A stretch of DNA of 64,000 nt from Arthrobacter sp. efr-133-TYG-118 (GTDB lineage Bacteria > Actinomycetota > Actinomycetes > Actinomycetales > Micrococcaceae), in the NCBI RefSeq assembly GCF_030209755.1, contig NZ_JARVRH010000018.1, positions 89,155 through 153,154 of the forward strand. The letters run 5' to 3'. Position 1 is the first letter of the stretch. Each line of letters starts with the position of its first letter. Below, piece after piece: positions 1 through 7,931 of this stretch. The position numbers were made by a program, and so were the translations under genes. Below the pieces are notes generated by a model. That model did not search any database. It worked only from the letters and a program-made list of their open reading frames with translations, and had not been told where the DNA came from.

Positions 1-399
1 GTGATCCTGCGCGGTGGCCGCAAGGGTCCTAACTACGCCGCCGACCAGGTTGCTGCCGCCTCGGAGAAGCTTGCGGCGAAGGGGCTGAATCCGCGGCTGA
101 TCGTTGACGCGAGCCATGCCAACAGCGGTAAGAGCCACCATCGCCAGGCCGAAGTCGCCTTGGAGATCGGTGCGCAATTGGAAGACGACGTTGCTTCGCC
201 GATCGCCGGCGTCATGCTGGAGAGTTTCCTTGTGGGTGGGGCGCAGAACCTGGATGTGGAGCGGCAGTCGGCTGGCAAACAAGAGCTCGTCTACGGCCAG
301 AGCGTCACCGACGCCTGCATGGAATGGGACGTAACAGTGTCGGTCCTGGGCCAGCTGGCGGCCTCGGCCCGCAAACGTCGGATGGCCGTTTCCAACTAA
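1..399 (+). CDS. 3-deoxy-7-phosphoheptulonate (DAHP) synthase, C-terminal part, 5' end outside window
   Basis: The first 132 codons are open from base 1 and match the C-terminal third of class I DAHP synthases. These condense phosphoenolpyruvate and erythrose 4-phosphate in the first step of aromatic amino acid synthesis in the cytosol. Visible family motifs are ILRGGRKGPNY, then VDASHANSGK (substrate and metal-binding region), then GVMLESFLVGGAQ and YGQSVTDACMEW near the end. The GTG at base 1 is an internal codon, because class I enzymes have about 350 residues. Which paralogue (aroF, aroG or aroH type) cannot be told from this part. The gene reads towards the HTH gene, with 157 bases between them. 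Confidence 0.93.
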   Translation: MILRGGRKGPNYAADQVAAASEKLAAKGLNPRLIVDASHANSGKSHHRQAEVALEIGAQLEDDVASPIAGVMLESFLVGGAQNLDVERQSAGKQELVYGQSVTDACMEWDVTVSVLGQLAASARKRRMAVSN

Positions 400-556
400 A
401 GGAACCGAGCCTCCATCTAGCCGAAGGACTTTCACTTTGGTACCAGCAGCCTCTAGAGTATCTAGCACATGGTTGTTTGATGGCTCAGCATCGGCACACC
501 AGGTAATGAATGCTGGGGTTCGCCGCTAACCGCTGAGAGCAAAGGAATATGGAGAA

Positions 557-769
557 ATGTCCGCAGAGACTAACTTCTCGAACGCGCGTTTCATGACAGT
601 GGCTGAAGTTGCCGAAGTCCTCCGGGTTTCCAAAATGACCGTGTACCGTCTGGTTCACTCGGGAGAATTGCCGGCCGTCCGATTTGGACGATCATTCCGT
701 GTCCCCGAAGAAGCAGTGAGCCAGTACCTCAAGGGCGCGGTCGTCGACGGACACTCAGAGACGGCTTGA
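557..769 (+). CDS. Small MerR/excisionase-type helix-turn-helix DNA-binding protein
   Basis: A 70-residue protein made almost entirely of an HTH_17/excisionase-like winged helix. The stretch TVAEVAEVLRVSKMTVYRLV is the helix-turn-helix, and GELPAVRFGRSFRVPEEAV is the wing and C-terminal helix. Such single-domain proteins (BldC-like in shape) bind DNA and act as regulators. In actinobacteria a gene of this kind typically precedes the bS22 gene, as here (173 bases upstream), which suggests the two are linked in expression, though the regulatory target is unknown. ATG 557 follows an AAGGAATATGGAGAA stretch that can serve as ribosome-binding site. No sign of phage origin despite the excisionase-like fold. 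Confidence 0.9.
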   Translation: MSAETNFSNARFMTVAEVAEVLRVSKMTVYRLVHSGELPAVRFGRSFRVPEEAVSQYLKGAVVDGHSETA

Positions 770-941
770 GTCTTGCTTGGTCCCCAAAGGGCCAGCGGTC
801 ATTGGGTGCCCCCGATAGGCGGTACCCTGTTAAGGAACGTTTTACGTCATTGTAAGAATCTGTCAGTTGTAAAGTCTGTTGCTCAGTTCAAGGACCTCAC
901 CCAGCAGACAGAGTCTCAATCTAGTTTGGTTAGGAACTTAC

Positions 942-1040
942 GTGGGTTCAGTTATTAAGAAGCGCCGCAAGCGTATGGCCAAGAAGAAGCACCGCAAACT
1001 GCTTCGTAAGACCCGCCACCAGCGTCGCAATAAGAAGTAG
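942..1040 (+). CDS. Small ribosomal subunit protein bS22 (AURKAIP1/COX24-domain), 32 aa
   Basis: A 32-codon gene starting at GTG 942. The product starts MGSVIKKRRKRMAKKKHRKL and is almost all Lys/Arg. This is the AURKAIP1/COX24 family signature (KKRRKRM-KKKHRKLLRKTR), which in mycobacterial ribosome structures is the extra small-subunit protein bS22 and in mitochondria is mS38. It should bind rRNA in the 30S decoding region. The gene is often missed by gene callers because of its size. It is followed by a clear hairpin terminator at 1061-1096. Upstream, 172 bases separate it from the HTH gene. Identification rests on the whole short sequence and the neighbour order. Confidence 0.93.
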   Translation: MGSVIKKRRKRMAKKKHRKLLRKTRHQRRNKK

Positions 1041-1060
1041 AGATACTTCCTACAGCGTGA

Positions 1061-1096
1061 ATGCCCGTTGCCTCCCGAGGCGGCGGGCATTTTTGC
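1061..1096 (+). terminator. Rho-independent terminator after the bS22 gene
   Basis: ATGCCCG (1061-1067) pairs with CGGGCAT (1084-1090), with further inner pairing of CCTC and GAGG, followed by TTTTGCG. It lies 20 bases after the bS22 stop codon on the same strand. Confidence 0.8.
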
Positions 1097-1131
1097 GTCC
1101 GGGGGTGGCCCGAACTGCCTGGCGATGCGCG

Positions 1132-1174
1132 AAATCCCTGGTGACACCCGAATATGGTGCGCGCCAGGGATTTT
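1132..1174. terminator. Inverted repeat, possible bidirectional terminator
   Basis: AAATCCCTGG (1132-1141) is the exact complement of CCAGGGATTT (1164-1173), with a 22-base loop. A-rich and T-rich flanks on both sides would suit termination in either direction. It sits between the bS22 gene and the 3' end of the leftward HAD phosphatase gene, so it probably ends the latter. Confidence 0.55.
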
Positions 1175-1216
1175 CTGTGTCGCACAGCTCTTTGCGTGTT
1201 GCAGGAAGAGTGTGGG

Positions 1217-2035
1217 TCAGGCCCTCGGGCTGCGGAACTTGGAGAAACCCCGCCACAAACCGTAGACGGCGCCTCCGACGGTCGCGGCTTTGAGGCCGAG
1301 CGTGGCTGCCCGGCGGCCGGAGCGGAAGTCGTAAACGGGCCAGTTGTTCTCCCGCGCATGGCGGCGTAGCCCGGCGTCGGGGTTGATGCACACCGGGTGG
1401 CCCACCAAAGTGAGCAGCGGGATGTCGTTATGTGAATCGCTGTACGCCCAGCAGCGCTTCAGGTCCAGGCCTTCTTCGTCCGCTATTCGCTGCACAGCCA
1501 CGGCTTTGGCTGGTCCGTGGAGGATCTCGCCCACCAGCCGGCCAGTGTAGGCGCCATCTTCGACTTCGCCCACAGTACCCAGGGCGCCCGTCAGGCCTAG
1601 GCGCGTGGAAATGACGGTGGCAACTTCGATGGGCGTGGCGGTCACGAGCCAGACCTTCCGGCCGACACGCAGGTGCTGTTCTGCCAGCGCCTTGGTACCA
1701 GGCCAGATCCGAGACTCGATCATCTCGTCGTAGACCTCTTCGCCCAACTCCTTGATATCGGACACCTGGATACCGGCAGCGAGGATCAGCGCGGAATCCC
1801 GGACGGAATGGACGTCCTCCATTTTTTCGCCCCGCAGGACGAACTTGAACTGCTTCCAGGCAAAGCCCGCGGCTTGGGAGAGTGTGAAGGCCTTGCGTTC
1901 ATACATCTTCCGGGCGACGTGGAAGAGGCTGGCACCCTTCATCAGGGTGTTGTCGACGTCGAAGAATGCGGCTTCGCCGTGTTGCTGCGTTGCAGCCGGC
2001 GCGGTGGCCACAACGGCGTTCTTCTCGACGGGCAT
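1217..2035 (-). CDS. HAD-IB family phosphatase (SerB1/CicA-like)
   Basis: A 272-residue HAD superfamily hydrolase. Motif I is FFDVDNTL (two catalytic Asp, residues about 24-31), motif II the VTATP stretch (about residues 132-136), and motif III plus IV KRCWAYSDSHNDIPLL (about 193-208). This set is typical of HAD subfamily IB, which includes phosphoserine phosphatase SerB and the CicA/SerB1 group. It probably hydrolyses a small phosphomonoester in the cytosol, but the substrate cannot be assigned. A basic, glycine-rich C-terminal tail may touch the membrane. It is divergent from the glutaredoxin-like gene at 2113, leaving only 77 bases for both promoters. SerB1-like genes stand near the bS22 gene in mycobacteria too. 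Confidence 0.9.
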   Translation of the reverse strand: MPVEKNAVVATAPAATQQHGEAAFFDVDNTLMKGASLFHVARKMYERKAFTLSQAAGFAWKQFKFVLRGEKMEDVHSVRDSALILAAGIQVSDIKELGEEVYDEMIESRIWPGTKALAEQHLRVGRKVWLVTATPIEVATVISTRLGLTGALGTVGEVEDGAYTGRLVGEILHGPAKAVAVQRIADEEGLDLKRCWAYSDSHNDIPLLTLVGHPVCINPDAGLRRHARENNWPVYDFRSGRRAATLGLKAATVGGAVYGLWRGFSKFRSPRA

Positions 2036-2112
2036 GCCTTGAGTCTAGTCAATCGCCCGGCCCCCTGCCGTTCGCGACGGTTGTGCCGACGCTGAAGCGA
2101 TACCGTTGAACC

Positions 2113-2367
2113 ATGCCAAATCCCGACGTCGTACTCCTCACCAAAGCTGACTGCCACCTTTGCGCCGCCGCGCGTGACGCCGTCGAACGCGTGACCTCAA
2201 GCCTTGGCCTCAAGTGGACGGAACAGTCGATCGACACTGACCCGGTACTACGCGAGCGCTACGCCGAGGAGATCCCGGTGGTGTTCGTGGACGGAATCCA
2301 GCGGGATTTCTGGAAAATCGATGAGGCACGATTAGTGCGGGTCCTGAAGAAGGCCATCGCCGCCTGA
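2113..2367 (+). CDS. Glutaredoxin-like (DUF836) thiol-redox protein
   Basis: An 84-residue protein with a thioredoxin fold. The active-site motif is CHLC in LLTKADCHLCAAA (residues about 9-21), and the cis-proline region is EEIPVVFVDG. This is the glutaredoxin-like DUF836 family, small cytosolic oxidoreductases with unknown partners. It starts just 77 bases from the divergent HAD phosphatase and ends 63 bases before the GTG start of rex. Its position directly upstream of the NADH sensor Rex fits co-transcription and a redox-related role, but that is inference. Length is normal for the family. Confidence 0.88.
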   Translation: MPNPDVVLLTKADCHLCAAARDAVERVTSSLGLKWTEQSIDTDPVLRERYAEEIPVVFVDGIQRDFWKIDEARLVRVLKKAIAA

Positions 2368-2430
2368 ACATGCGTGCAGAGCTTTGTTGGCAATAGAGTG
2401 GGAAAACAAAGCGACGCAATGGAGAAGAAC

Positions 2431-3126
2431 GTGACTGCGCTGGAACCGTCCGCCGAAGCTGTACCCGGGGACAAGGACTCTGCCGCGAAGCAGATACCAC
2501 CCGCGGCTGTGGCCCGGATGACGCTTTACCTGCGCGCTCTGAACTCCCTGCTGGGCGAAGGCGTGGAACGTGTTTCCTCCGAGGCTTTGGCCGAGGCGTC
2601 GGGAGTCAGTTCATCCACTTTGCGCAAGGATCTCTCTTACGTCGGCTCCTATGGAACGCGTGGCGTGGGATACGAGGTCCAGTACCTTAGCCGGCACATC
2701 GCGGCGGCGCTCGGCCTGACCCACGACTGGAAAGTGGCCATTGTGGGCGCCGGAAACCTTGGCAAAGCCTTGGCACGGTACGGCGGATTCGAATCGCGCG
2801 GTTTCGACGTGGTGGCGATCCTCGACGCCGATCCCATGATCATCGGGAACGAAGTCGGCTGGCTGCGGGTCAGCGACGCCGCCAATCTTGAAACGGTCCT
2901 TCAGCGGACCGGCACCAACATGGTTGTCCTCGCCCTCCCGGCCGCAGTGGCACAGGACGTCTGCGACCGCGTGATCAGCGCGGGTATCCGCAGCATCCTC
3001 AGCTTTGCTCCGGTGCTGTTGCAGGTTCCGCCGTATGTGAATCTGCGCAAGGTGGACATGGCCACTGAGCTTCAAATCCTGGCGTATCACGCACAACGGG
3101 CGCAAACTCCGCGCCAGGCCCTCTAG
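2431..3126 (+). CDS. rex: Redox-sensing transcriptional repressor Rex
   Basis: Rex senses the NADH/NAD+ ratio and represses respiratory and fermentative genes when NADH is low. The 231-residue product has an N-terminal winged helix (LSYVGSYGTRGVGYEVQYL, about residues 69-87) and a Rossmann domain with VGAGNLGKALARYGGF (about 106-121). I chose GTG 2431 because GGAGAAG ends three bases before it; ATG 2419 and ATG 2374 are in frame but lack a comparable site. The C-terminal domain-swap helix is present. It follows the glutaredoxin-like gene on the same strand. Cytochrome c maturation genes lie 3-7 kb downstream and are plausible, unproven targets. Confidence 0.95.
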   Translation: MTALEPSAEAVPGDKDSAAKQIPPAAVARMTLYLRALNSLLGEGVERVSSEALAEASGVSSSTLRKDLSYVGSYGTRGVGYEVQYLSRHIAAALGLTHDWKVAIVGAGNLGKALARYGGFESRGFDVVAILDADPMIIGNEVGWLRVSDAANLETVLQRTGTNMVVLALPAAVAQDVCDRVISAGIRSILSFAPVLLQVPPYVNLRKVDMATELQILAYHAQRAQTPRQAL

Positions 3127-3220
3127 GCCAAGCCGGGTCTGCGCCCGTTGTTGGTTTTGTTCTTGGCTATGGGCTCTGTGGCCGTTCGCCGTCTGGCTTT
3201 GCGGCCGTAAGGCGCTGTCC

Positions 3221-4000
3221 TCAGCGGCCGTACGGCGCCTGGCCGTAGGGGTTCGCGAAGGGCTGGGCTTTCCGGAAATACGGCGCCGAGGCCGGCAAGT
3301 ACAGCAGCACGATCGCGGCGATGCCCAAGAGGATGGTGACGGTGCCCATGCCGATCTGGGTCAGGCCCAACAGGGAAATTGCGGCAAAGACCGTGCCCAG
3401 GATGCGGGCCCAGTTCTTCCCCTTGCGGACATTGAACGCAACCAGTGCGTAGAGCCCGGCAAAGATCACCGAGAAGATAACCAGGACGGTCACCAAAATA
3501 TTGATGAAGCTGCTGGTATCTATGCCTGAAGCGTTGCTTCCTTGCGCCGACAAGGCCTGATCCAGCATGCTCTTGCCTGCCGGCGAGTTCAGCGTAGCGA
3601 TGGTGAAGGGAATGCCGATCAAGGTCAGCAAACCGGCTGCAAGCATGAGCCAGAAGGAGATGTTGACCAGCTGCGGGACTCCGGACGTCGCGGCGGGCTG
3701 CTGGCTCGGCCAAGTGACCGGTCCGCCCTGGCCGTACTGCGGGACGGAAGGCTGGCCGTATTGCGGCGGCTGAGGTACCTGCTGGCCGTACTGCGGAGCC
3801 TGCTGCCCGTACTGGGGTGCGGACGGTTGTCCGTATTGCGGCGCGGAAGGCTGGCCGTAAGGGGGCTGCTGACCCTGCTGCGGTGCCTGTTGGCCGTATT
3901 GCGGCTGCTGACCCTGCGGGGGCGTCTGCTGGCCGTATTTCGGTTCCTCAGGGGTGGGATTCTCGCCGGGAGTGGACGGCGGGTACGGAGGGGTGCTCAT
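3221..4000 (-). CDS. Membrane protein with Pro/Gln/Tyr repeat N-terminus and four TM helices
   Basis: A 259-residue protein of unknown function. Residues about 1-115 are low complexity, with many repeats of the type PQYGQ or QQPPYGQ. Then come hydrophobic segments starting near NISFWLMLAAGLLTLIG, INILVTVLVIFSVIF, ARILGTVFAAISLLGL and TILLGIAAIVLLYLP, so four membrane helices are likely, and the protein ends with QAPYGR, echoing the repeats. I start at ATG 4000, preceded by AAAGGAATGCC on the minus strand. The next gene upstream (4235-4909, same strand) is a paralogue of the same build. It converges with rex. Such proline-rich tails often form disordered interaction regions; no enzyme domain is visible. 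Confidence 0.82.
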   Translation of the reverse strand: MSTPPYPPSTPGENPTPEEPKYGQQTPPQGQQPQYGQQAPQQGQQPPYGQPSAPQYGQPSAPQYGQQAPQYGQQVPQPPQYGQPSVPQYGQGGPVTWPSQQPAATSGVPQLVNISFWLMLAAGLLTLIGIPFTIATLNSPAGKSMLDQALSAQGSNASGIDTSSFINILVTVLVIFSVIFAGLYALVAFNVRKGKNWARILGTVFAAISLLGLTQIGMGTVTILLGIAAIVLLYLPASAPYFRKAQPFANPYGQAPYGR

Positions 4001-4174
4001 GGCATTCCTTTGCGTGTCGACTGCAGATACGGCTGCCGGGTGCAACGTGCCCTGCCCCCAGCTCGGCTTAATTCCACCGTACCCCGACGGCACAGTGCTG
4101 GTGCTGATTCACGGGAAGAATTCTCGCTAAACAAGCTTCGGCGGATCTGCCGTGAACGGTGCGAAGACAAAGGG

Positions 4175-4211
4175 AAGGCCGCGGGGCCCTCCCGGGACCT
4201 GCCGCGGCCTT
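4175..4211 (-). terminator. Terminator hairpin after the Pro-rich membrane protein gene
   Basis: AAGGCCGCGG (4175-4184) and CCGCGGCCTT (4202-4211) are perfect complements. Reading on the minus strand the hairpin follows the stop at 4235 and is followed by a pyrimidine-rich CCCTTTGTCTT. Confidence 0.7.
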
Positions 4212-4234
4212 CAGCTCGGCTTGGAACGGTGTGG

Positions 4235-4909
4235 CTAGACGGCGCTCCTCGCTGACTTGAACCACGCCTGCGAATTGGGCAGCCACATCAGGATGGTCGC
4301 GATAAGGCTAATGACGAAGCTGAACCAGTTGTTGCTCTGTCCATTGGCCATCGCTCCTCCCACGATCGAGAGAATCAGGGAAATTCCCGCAATCACGGTC
4401 AGCCCGAGGCGGGCCCACTCCTTGCCTTCCTTCATCTTCATCGCGAAGACGATCTGGGCTGCACCCACAACCAGCGCTATCAGTACCAGAAGGAGGACGA
4501 CGACGGCGACCCCCGGCGCGAGCGTGAAAAGCACAATGGAGCCAAAGAGGCCGAGTAGGCCACCCAGGAGGCCCAGGAGCCCGCCGATAAGCCAGATCCA
4601 GTACGAGACCTTCAGCTCTATCGGCATGCCAGCAACGCTGAACATGCCGGAAAAACCGCCCTTGGGCAGCACATCGTTGAAGCTCTTGGGACCGTCGGTA
4701 GGCATCTCGAAGTGGAAACCCTCGCCGTGCCCGGGTTGCCCCGGCTGCTGGTTTCCAGGGGCGGGCTGCTGGTAGGAGGGAGGCGCTTGGTAAGAAGGAG
4801 GTGCTTGGTATCCCTGCGGAGGCTGGTAACCCGCAGGAGGGACATTGCCGGGCTGCGGTGGCTGGGCTCCGGGCTGTTGAGGCTGAGGAGCTTCGTTTGG
4901 GTTACTCAT
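4235..4909 (-). CDS. Proline-rich membrane protein, paralogue of the 3221-4000 protein
   Basis: A 224-residue protein with a disordered N-terminus (about 65 residues) rich in Pro, Gln and Tyr (repeats such as YQAPPSYQ), then a bridge EGFHFEMPTDGPKSFNDVLP. After that come four predicted membrane helices, the first at YWIWLIGGLLGLLGGLLGL and the last near FSFVISLIATILMWL. The KEGKEWARLGLTVIAGISL loop/helix matches a KGKNWARILGTVFAAISL stretch in the neighbouring protein, so the two are paralogues, probably from an old duplication. Function unknown. The start ATG 4909 follows a short AT-rich leader. A hairpin separates it from the next gene, so the pair is not necessarily one transcript. Confidence 0.82.
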   Translation of the reverse strand: MSNPNEAPQPQQPGAQPPQPGNVPPAGYQPPQGYQAPPSYQAPPSYQQPAPGNQQPGQPGHGEGFHFEMPTDGPKSFNDVLPKGGFSGMFSVAGMPIELKVSYWIWLIGGLLGLLGGLLGLFGSIVLFTLAPGVAVVVLLLVLIALVVGAAQIVFAMKMKEGKEWARLGLTVIAGISLILSIVGGAMANGQSNNWFSFVISLIATILMWLPNSQAWFKSARSAV

Positions 4910-5019
4910 GGCATCACTTTAGACCTGAGGTTTAAGGATTCATAGGAAATTCTTGGCTAATTCGCCGCTAAATATCGGCTTTTGGACCAAAAATAGGCGG
5001 GTGACACCGCAAGCAAAGA

Positions 5020-5073
5020 AATGGCGCCTCCGGGGCTGCACACGGAATCGCGTGCAGCCCCGGAGGCGCCATT
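5020..5073 (-). terminator. Strong terminator after the YceI gene
   Basis: Bases 5020-5041 (AATGGCGCC...CTGCAC) and 5052-5073 (GTGCAG...GGCGCCATT) are perfect 22-base complements with a 10-base loop. On the minus strand the stem is followed by TTCTTTGCTT. It lies 20 bases after the YceI stop codon. Confidence 0.85.
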
Positions 5074-5093
5074 CAGTCCGGGAATCCGGCGGA

Positions 5094-5642
5094 TTAGGCG
5101 GCAGGTGCGATGAAAGCCAGTTCGAGGTTGATGACAACCTTGTCGCTGACCAGCACGCCGCCGGCCTCGAGTACTGCGTTCCAGGTCAGGCCGAAGTCCT
5201 TGCGGCTGATGGTGGTCTCACCCGAGACGCCTGCGCGGGTGTTGCCGAACGGGTCGACAGCCACGCCGTTGAACTCGGTCTCGATGGTCACCTCTTTGGA
5301 AACGCCCTTGATGGTCAGATCGCCCACGAGGTCGAAGCTGTCGCCGTTGGCCTTGACGTGGCGGGAGACAAAAGTGATTTCCGGGAACTTCTCCACATCG
5401 AAGAAGTCCTCGCCCTTGACGTGGCCGTCGCGGTTGGCATCGCCCGAGTCGAAGCTGGCGGTCTGGATTGTTGCGGCGACCTTGGAGTCGGACAGGCCGC
5501 TGCCGAGTTCAAGCGTGGCCTCGGCCTCGGTGAACTGGCCGCGGACCTTGCTGATGCCTGCGTGGCGGACGGTAAAGCCGATCTCGCTGTGGGAGTTGTC
5601 GAGGGTCCAGACGCCGGTGGTGACGTTTGCGGGAAGAGTCAT
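5094..5642 (-). CDS. YceI family lipid-binding-like protein
   Basis: A 182-residue YceI domain protein. It begins VWTLDNSHSEIGFTVRHAG, the family signature for a beta-barrel that in other bacteria binds isoprenoids or similar lipids. Further marks are HVKGEDFFDVEKFPEITFVS in the middle and DFGLTWNAVLE near the end. There is no signal peptide, so it is probably cytosolic, unlike E. coli YceI. I start at ATG 5642 because AAGGAGAACCCC lies just before it; an upstream in-frame start at 5711 has no such site. Its physiological ligand is unknown. It is divergent from the phosphatase gene at 5846. A strong terminator follows it. Confidence 0.92.
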   Translation of the reverse strand: MTLPANVTTGVWTLDNSHSEIGFTVRHAGISKVRGQFTEAEATLELGSGLSDSKVAATIQTASFDSGDANRDGHVKGEDFFDVEKFPEITFVSRHVKANGDSFDLVGDLTIKGVSKEVTIETEFNGVAVDPFGNTRAGVSGETTISRKDFGLTWNAVLEAGGVLVSDKVVINLELAFIAPAA

Positions 5643-5845
5643 GGGGTTCTCCTTGGGAAGGTGTGATCGTAGCTTCATCGGGCGTTCGGCCGCACTTAGT
5701 TGAAGTGTCAACCGAACCTTGTGTCAAGTATAAACATGCAAATGCATCTTTTATTCCACCTTCAGGGAACATTCTGAAGAAACTTTCAGTTCTACGAAAC
5801 GTAGAAGATTTCAGATCGCCCGCCTTCTTTGAGAAACTGGTAAAC

Positions 5846-6508
5846 ATGCCCCAAGCAACTGTCCATCTGCTCCGCCATGGCGAGGTCTACAATCCCGACG
5901 GCATTCTGTACGGCAGGCTGCCCGAATTCCACCTCTCCGAACGCGGCCGCGAGATGGCCAAGATGCTCGCGGACCACTTTGCTGCCCGCGTCGCGCAGGG
6001 GGCGAACATCGTCCACCTCGGCTCCTCACCGCTGACCCGCGCGCAGGAAACCGCCCTGCCCACTTCCGAGGCCTTGGACCTCCCGATCCACACGGAACCG
6101 AGGATCATCGAGGCGGAGAACCACTTCGAGGGGCTCAAGGCCAACATCTCCGAATTCATCAAGCCCAAGCACTGGTTCGAGTACCGCAACCCGCTGCGTC
6201 CGTCCTGGGGTGAGTCTTACCAGGACCAGGTCACCCGCATGCGTGCCGCCGTCGAGGACGCCCGGCTGAAAGCGATCGAACTGGGCGGCGATGGCGCCGA
6301 AGCCATCCTCGTCAGCCACCAGCTCCCCATCTACGCCACGCGCCTCAGCGCCGAGGGCCGGCCCCTGTGGCACGATCCGCGCAGACGCGAGTGCACTCTG
6401 ACGTCCCTGACTTCCCTGGTGTTCGACGACGGCAAGGTTGTGCGGGTGGAGTACAGCGAACCTGCCGCCGTGCTGCTGCCCGGTGCCGCGAAGACACCCG
6501 GAGCATGA
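5846..6508 (+). CDS. Histidine phosphatase (phosphoglycerate-mutase-like) family protein
   Basis: A 220-residue histidine phosphatase. The catalytic motif HLLRHGEVYNPDG lies at residues 6-18 with the phospho-accepting His in RHG, and the second His is in ILVSHQLPIY (about 155-164). The arginine region LGSSPLTRAQETA is also present. Substrate unknown; the family hydrolyses many phosphoesters. ATG 5846 is the first start that gives a normal family N-terminus. Its stop codon overlaps the start of the TlpA gene (ATGA, 6505-6508), so it is the first gene of the cytochrome c maturation operon, an arrangement also remembered from mycobacteria. A link to cytochrome c biogenesis is only positional. 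Confidence 0.92.
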   Translation: MPQATVHLLRHGEVYNPDGILYGRLPEFHLSERGREMAKMLADHFAARVAQGANIVHLGSSPLTRAQETALPTSEALDLPIHTEPRIIEAENHFEGLKANISEFIKPKHWFEYRNPLRPSWGESYQDQVTRMRAAVEDARLKAIELGGDGAEAILVSHQLPIYATRLSAEGRPLWHDPRRRECTLTSLTSLVFDDGKVVRVEYSEPAAVLLPGAAKTPGA

Positions 6509-7161
6509 CAATGGACCGCAACACCACCAGCCGCAAGAACGGCGGCCAGAAGATCAATGGCGCCTTGACTTCGCGCCGCAGCTTCCTCGCTGTCGGGGGA
6601 GTGGCACTCTCTGCATTGACCATGGGCCTGTCCGCCTGTGCCCAGGAAGACGCCCTGGCCCAGCAGGCCAAAGCCGGCGACAACAAGAACTACGTCGCCG
6701 GAGACGGCTCGGTGACCGAATTCGCCAAAGCGGACCGCAAGGCCGCCGTCGGGATCAAAGGCACTTTGTTCGACGGAACTGCCGTGACCCCGCAGGACCT
6801 GCTCGGCAAGGTGACCGTCCTCAATTTCTGGTTCGCCGCGTGTGCGCCGTGCCGGGTTGAAGCGCCGATTCTTGAGGAACTGCACCAGGAGTTCAAGAGC
6901 AAAGGTGTCCAGTTCTACGGCGTGAACCTCCGGGACGAGAAGGCAACGGCGGACGCGTTCGACAAGACGTTCAACCTCACGTACCCCAGCTTCGACGACA
7001 AAGACGGCGCCGTGCTGCTGTCTGTCTCCGGCATTGTGCCTCCGGGTGCGGTGCCGACCACACTGGTGCTGGACAAGGAAGGCAAGGTTGCCGCCCGCGT
7101 CCTGGGCGAGATCGAGAAGAGCACGCTCAAGGCGCTCATCACCACCGCGGTTGCCGAGTAG
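6505..7161 (+). CDS. TlpA/ResA-like thiol-disulfide oxidoreductase lipoprotein
   Basis: A 218-residue exported thioredoxin-like protein. The N-terminus has a twin-arginine-like TSRRSFLAVGG and a lipobox with Cys in MGLSACAQ (about residue 38), so it should be anchored outside the membrane. The thioredoxin domain has the active site FWFAACAPCRVEAP (CAPC) and cis-Pro region VPTTLVLDKEGKV. ResA-type proteins reduce the CXXCH cysteines of apocytochrome c before haem attachment, taking electrons from CcdA. That partner is encoded immediately downstream (14 bases). Start ATG 6505 overlaps the previous stop codon, which indicates translational coupling. Confidence 0.94.
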   Translation: MTMDRNTTSRKNGGQKINGALTSRRSFLAVGGVALSALTMGLSACAQEDALAQQAKAGDNKNYVAGDGSVTEFAKADRKAAVGIKGTLFDGTAVTPQDLLGKVTVLNFWFAACAPCRVEAPILEELHQEFKSKGVQFYGVNLRDEKATADAFDKTFNLTYPSFDDKDGAVLLSVSGIVPPGAVPTTLVLDKEGKVAARVLGEIEKSTLKALITTAVAE

Positions 7162-7175
7162 GTGGCCCCGACAGC

Positions 7176-7931
7176 GTGAACAGCCCTTTCGCCGAGACCA
7201 TCCTGAGCGGTTCCCTGCTGCTGGCCATCCCCGTGGCTTTGCTGGCCGGACTCGTGTCCTTCCTGTCGCCTTGCGTCCTGCCCCTGGTACCTGGCTACCT
7301 CGGCTACGTGACCGGGTTGACCGGCGTCGACCTCCAGAAGCAAAGGCGCGGGCGCATGCTCGCGGGAATCGGCCTGTTCGTCCTCGGATTCTCGGTGATT
7401 TTTGTCCTGCTCGGTGGTGCCTTCGGCCAGCTAGGGACACTCATCACCGGCCCGCAGAACGCGTGGATCACGCAATTGCTGGGCATACTGGTGATTATCA
7501 TGGGCGTCGTCTTCCTGGGCGGCTTCGGGTGGTTGCAGCGCGACGCCAAAATCCATGCCAAGCCGCCGGCTGGGCTGTGGGGGGCCCCTTTGCTGGGCAT
7601 CACGTTCGGACTGGGCTGGGCGCCCTGTATTGGTCCCACCTATTCCGCCGTTCAGTTGCTGAGCCTTTCCGGGGGATCGTCCGCGGCGAAGGGGGCTCTC
7701 CTGGCGTTTGTCTATAGTCTTGGCCTTGGCATTCCCTTCCTGTTGATAGCCCTCGCAGTCCGCCGGGGGATGGGTGTGATGTCCTTCTTCCGCAAGCATC
7801 GCCTCGCGATCCAGCGGATGGGCGGGGGCATCCTGATCCTCCTGGGAATCCTGATGGCCACGGGAGTGTGGGGCGCCTGGGTAACCGGGCTCCAGTACTG
7901 GTTCCAAACCGATGTGAAGTTGCCGATCTGA
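7176..7931 (+). CDS. ccdA: Cytochrome c biogenesis protein CcdA
   Basis: A 251-residue integral membrane protein with six predicted helices. CcdA moves electrons from cytosolic thioredoxin across the membrane to ResA/TlpA. The two conserved cysteines are in SPCVLPLVPGY (helix 1) and GWAPCIGPTYSAV (helix 4), the family hallmark. Start GTG 7176 lies 14 bases after the TlpA stop codon; its stop TGA shares one base with the ATG of resB (7929-7933). Together with its neighbours it forms a complete System II (Ccs) module. Length is normal for short CcdA proteins, which lack the DsbD periplasmic domains. Confidence 0.95.
   Translation: MNSPFAETILSGSLLLAIPVALLAGLVSFLSPCVLPLVPGYLGYVTGLTGVDLQKQRRGRMLAGIGLFVLGFSVIFVLLGGAFGQLGTLITGPQNAWITQLLGILVIIMGVVFLGGFGWLQRDAKIHAKPPAGLWGAPLLGITFGLGWAPCIGPTYSAVQLLSLSGGSSAAKGALLAFVYSLGLGIPFLLIALAVRRGMGVMSFFRKHRLAIQRMGGGILILLGILMATGVWGAWVTGLQYWFQTDVKLPI

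Noticed and set aside
400..556. tRNA or riboswitch in the gap after the DAHP synthase gene
   Set aside because: No cloverleaf or known riboswitch pattern seen; it appears to be only the promoter region of the HTH gene.
557..769. HTH protein as a prophage excisionase
   Set aside because: No integrase, attachment site or phage gene nearby, and the gene has conserved housekeeping neighbours.
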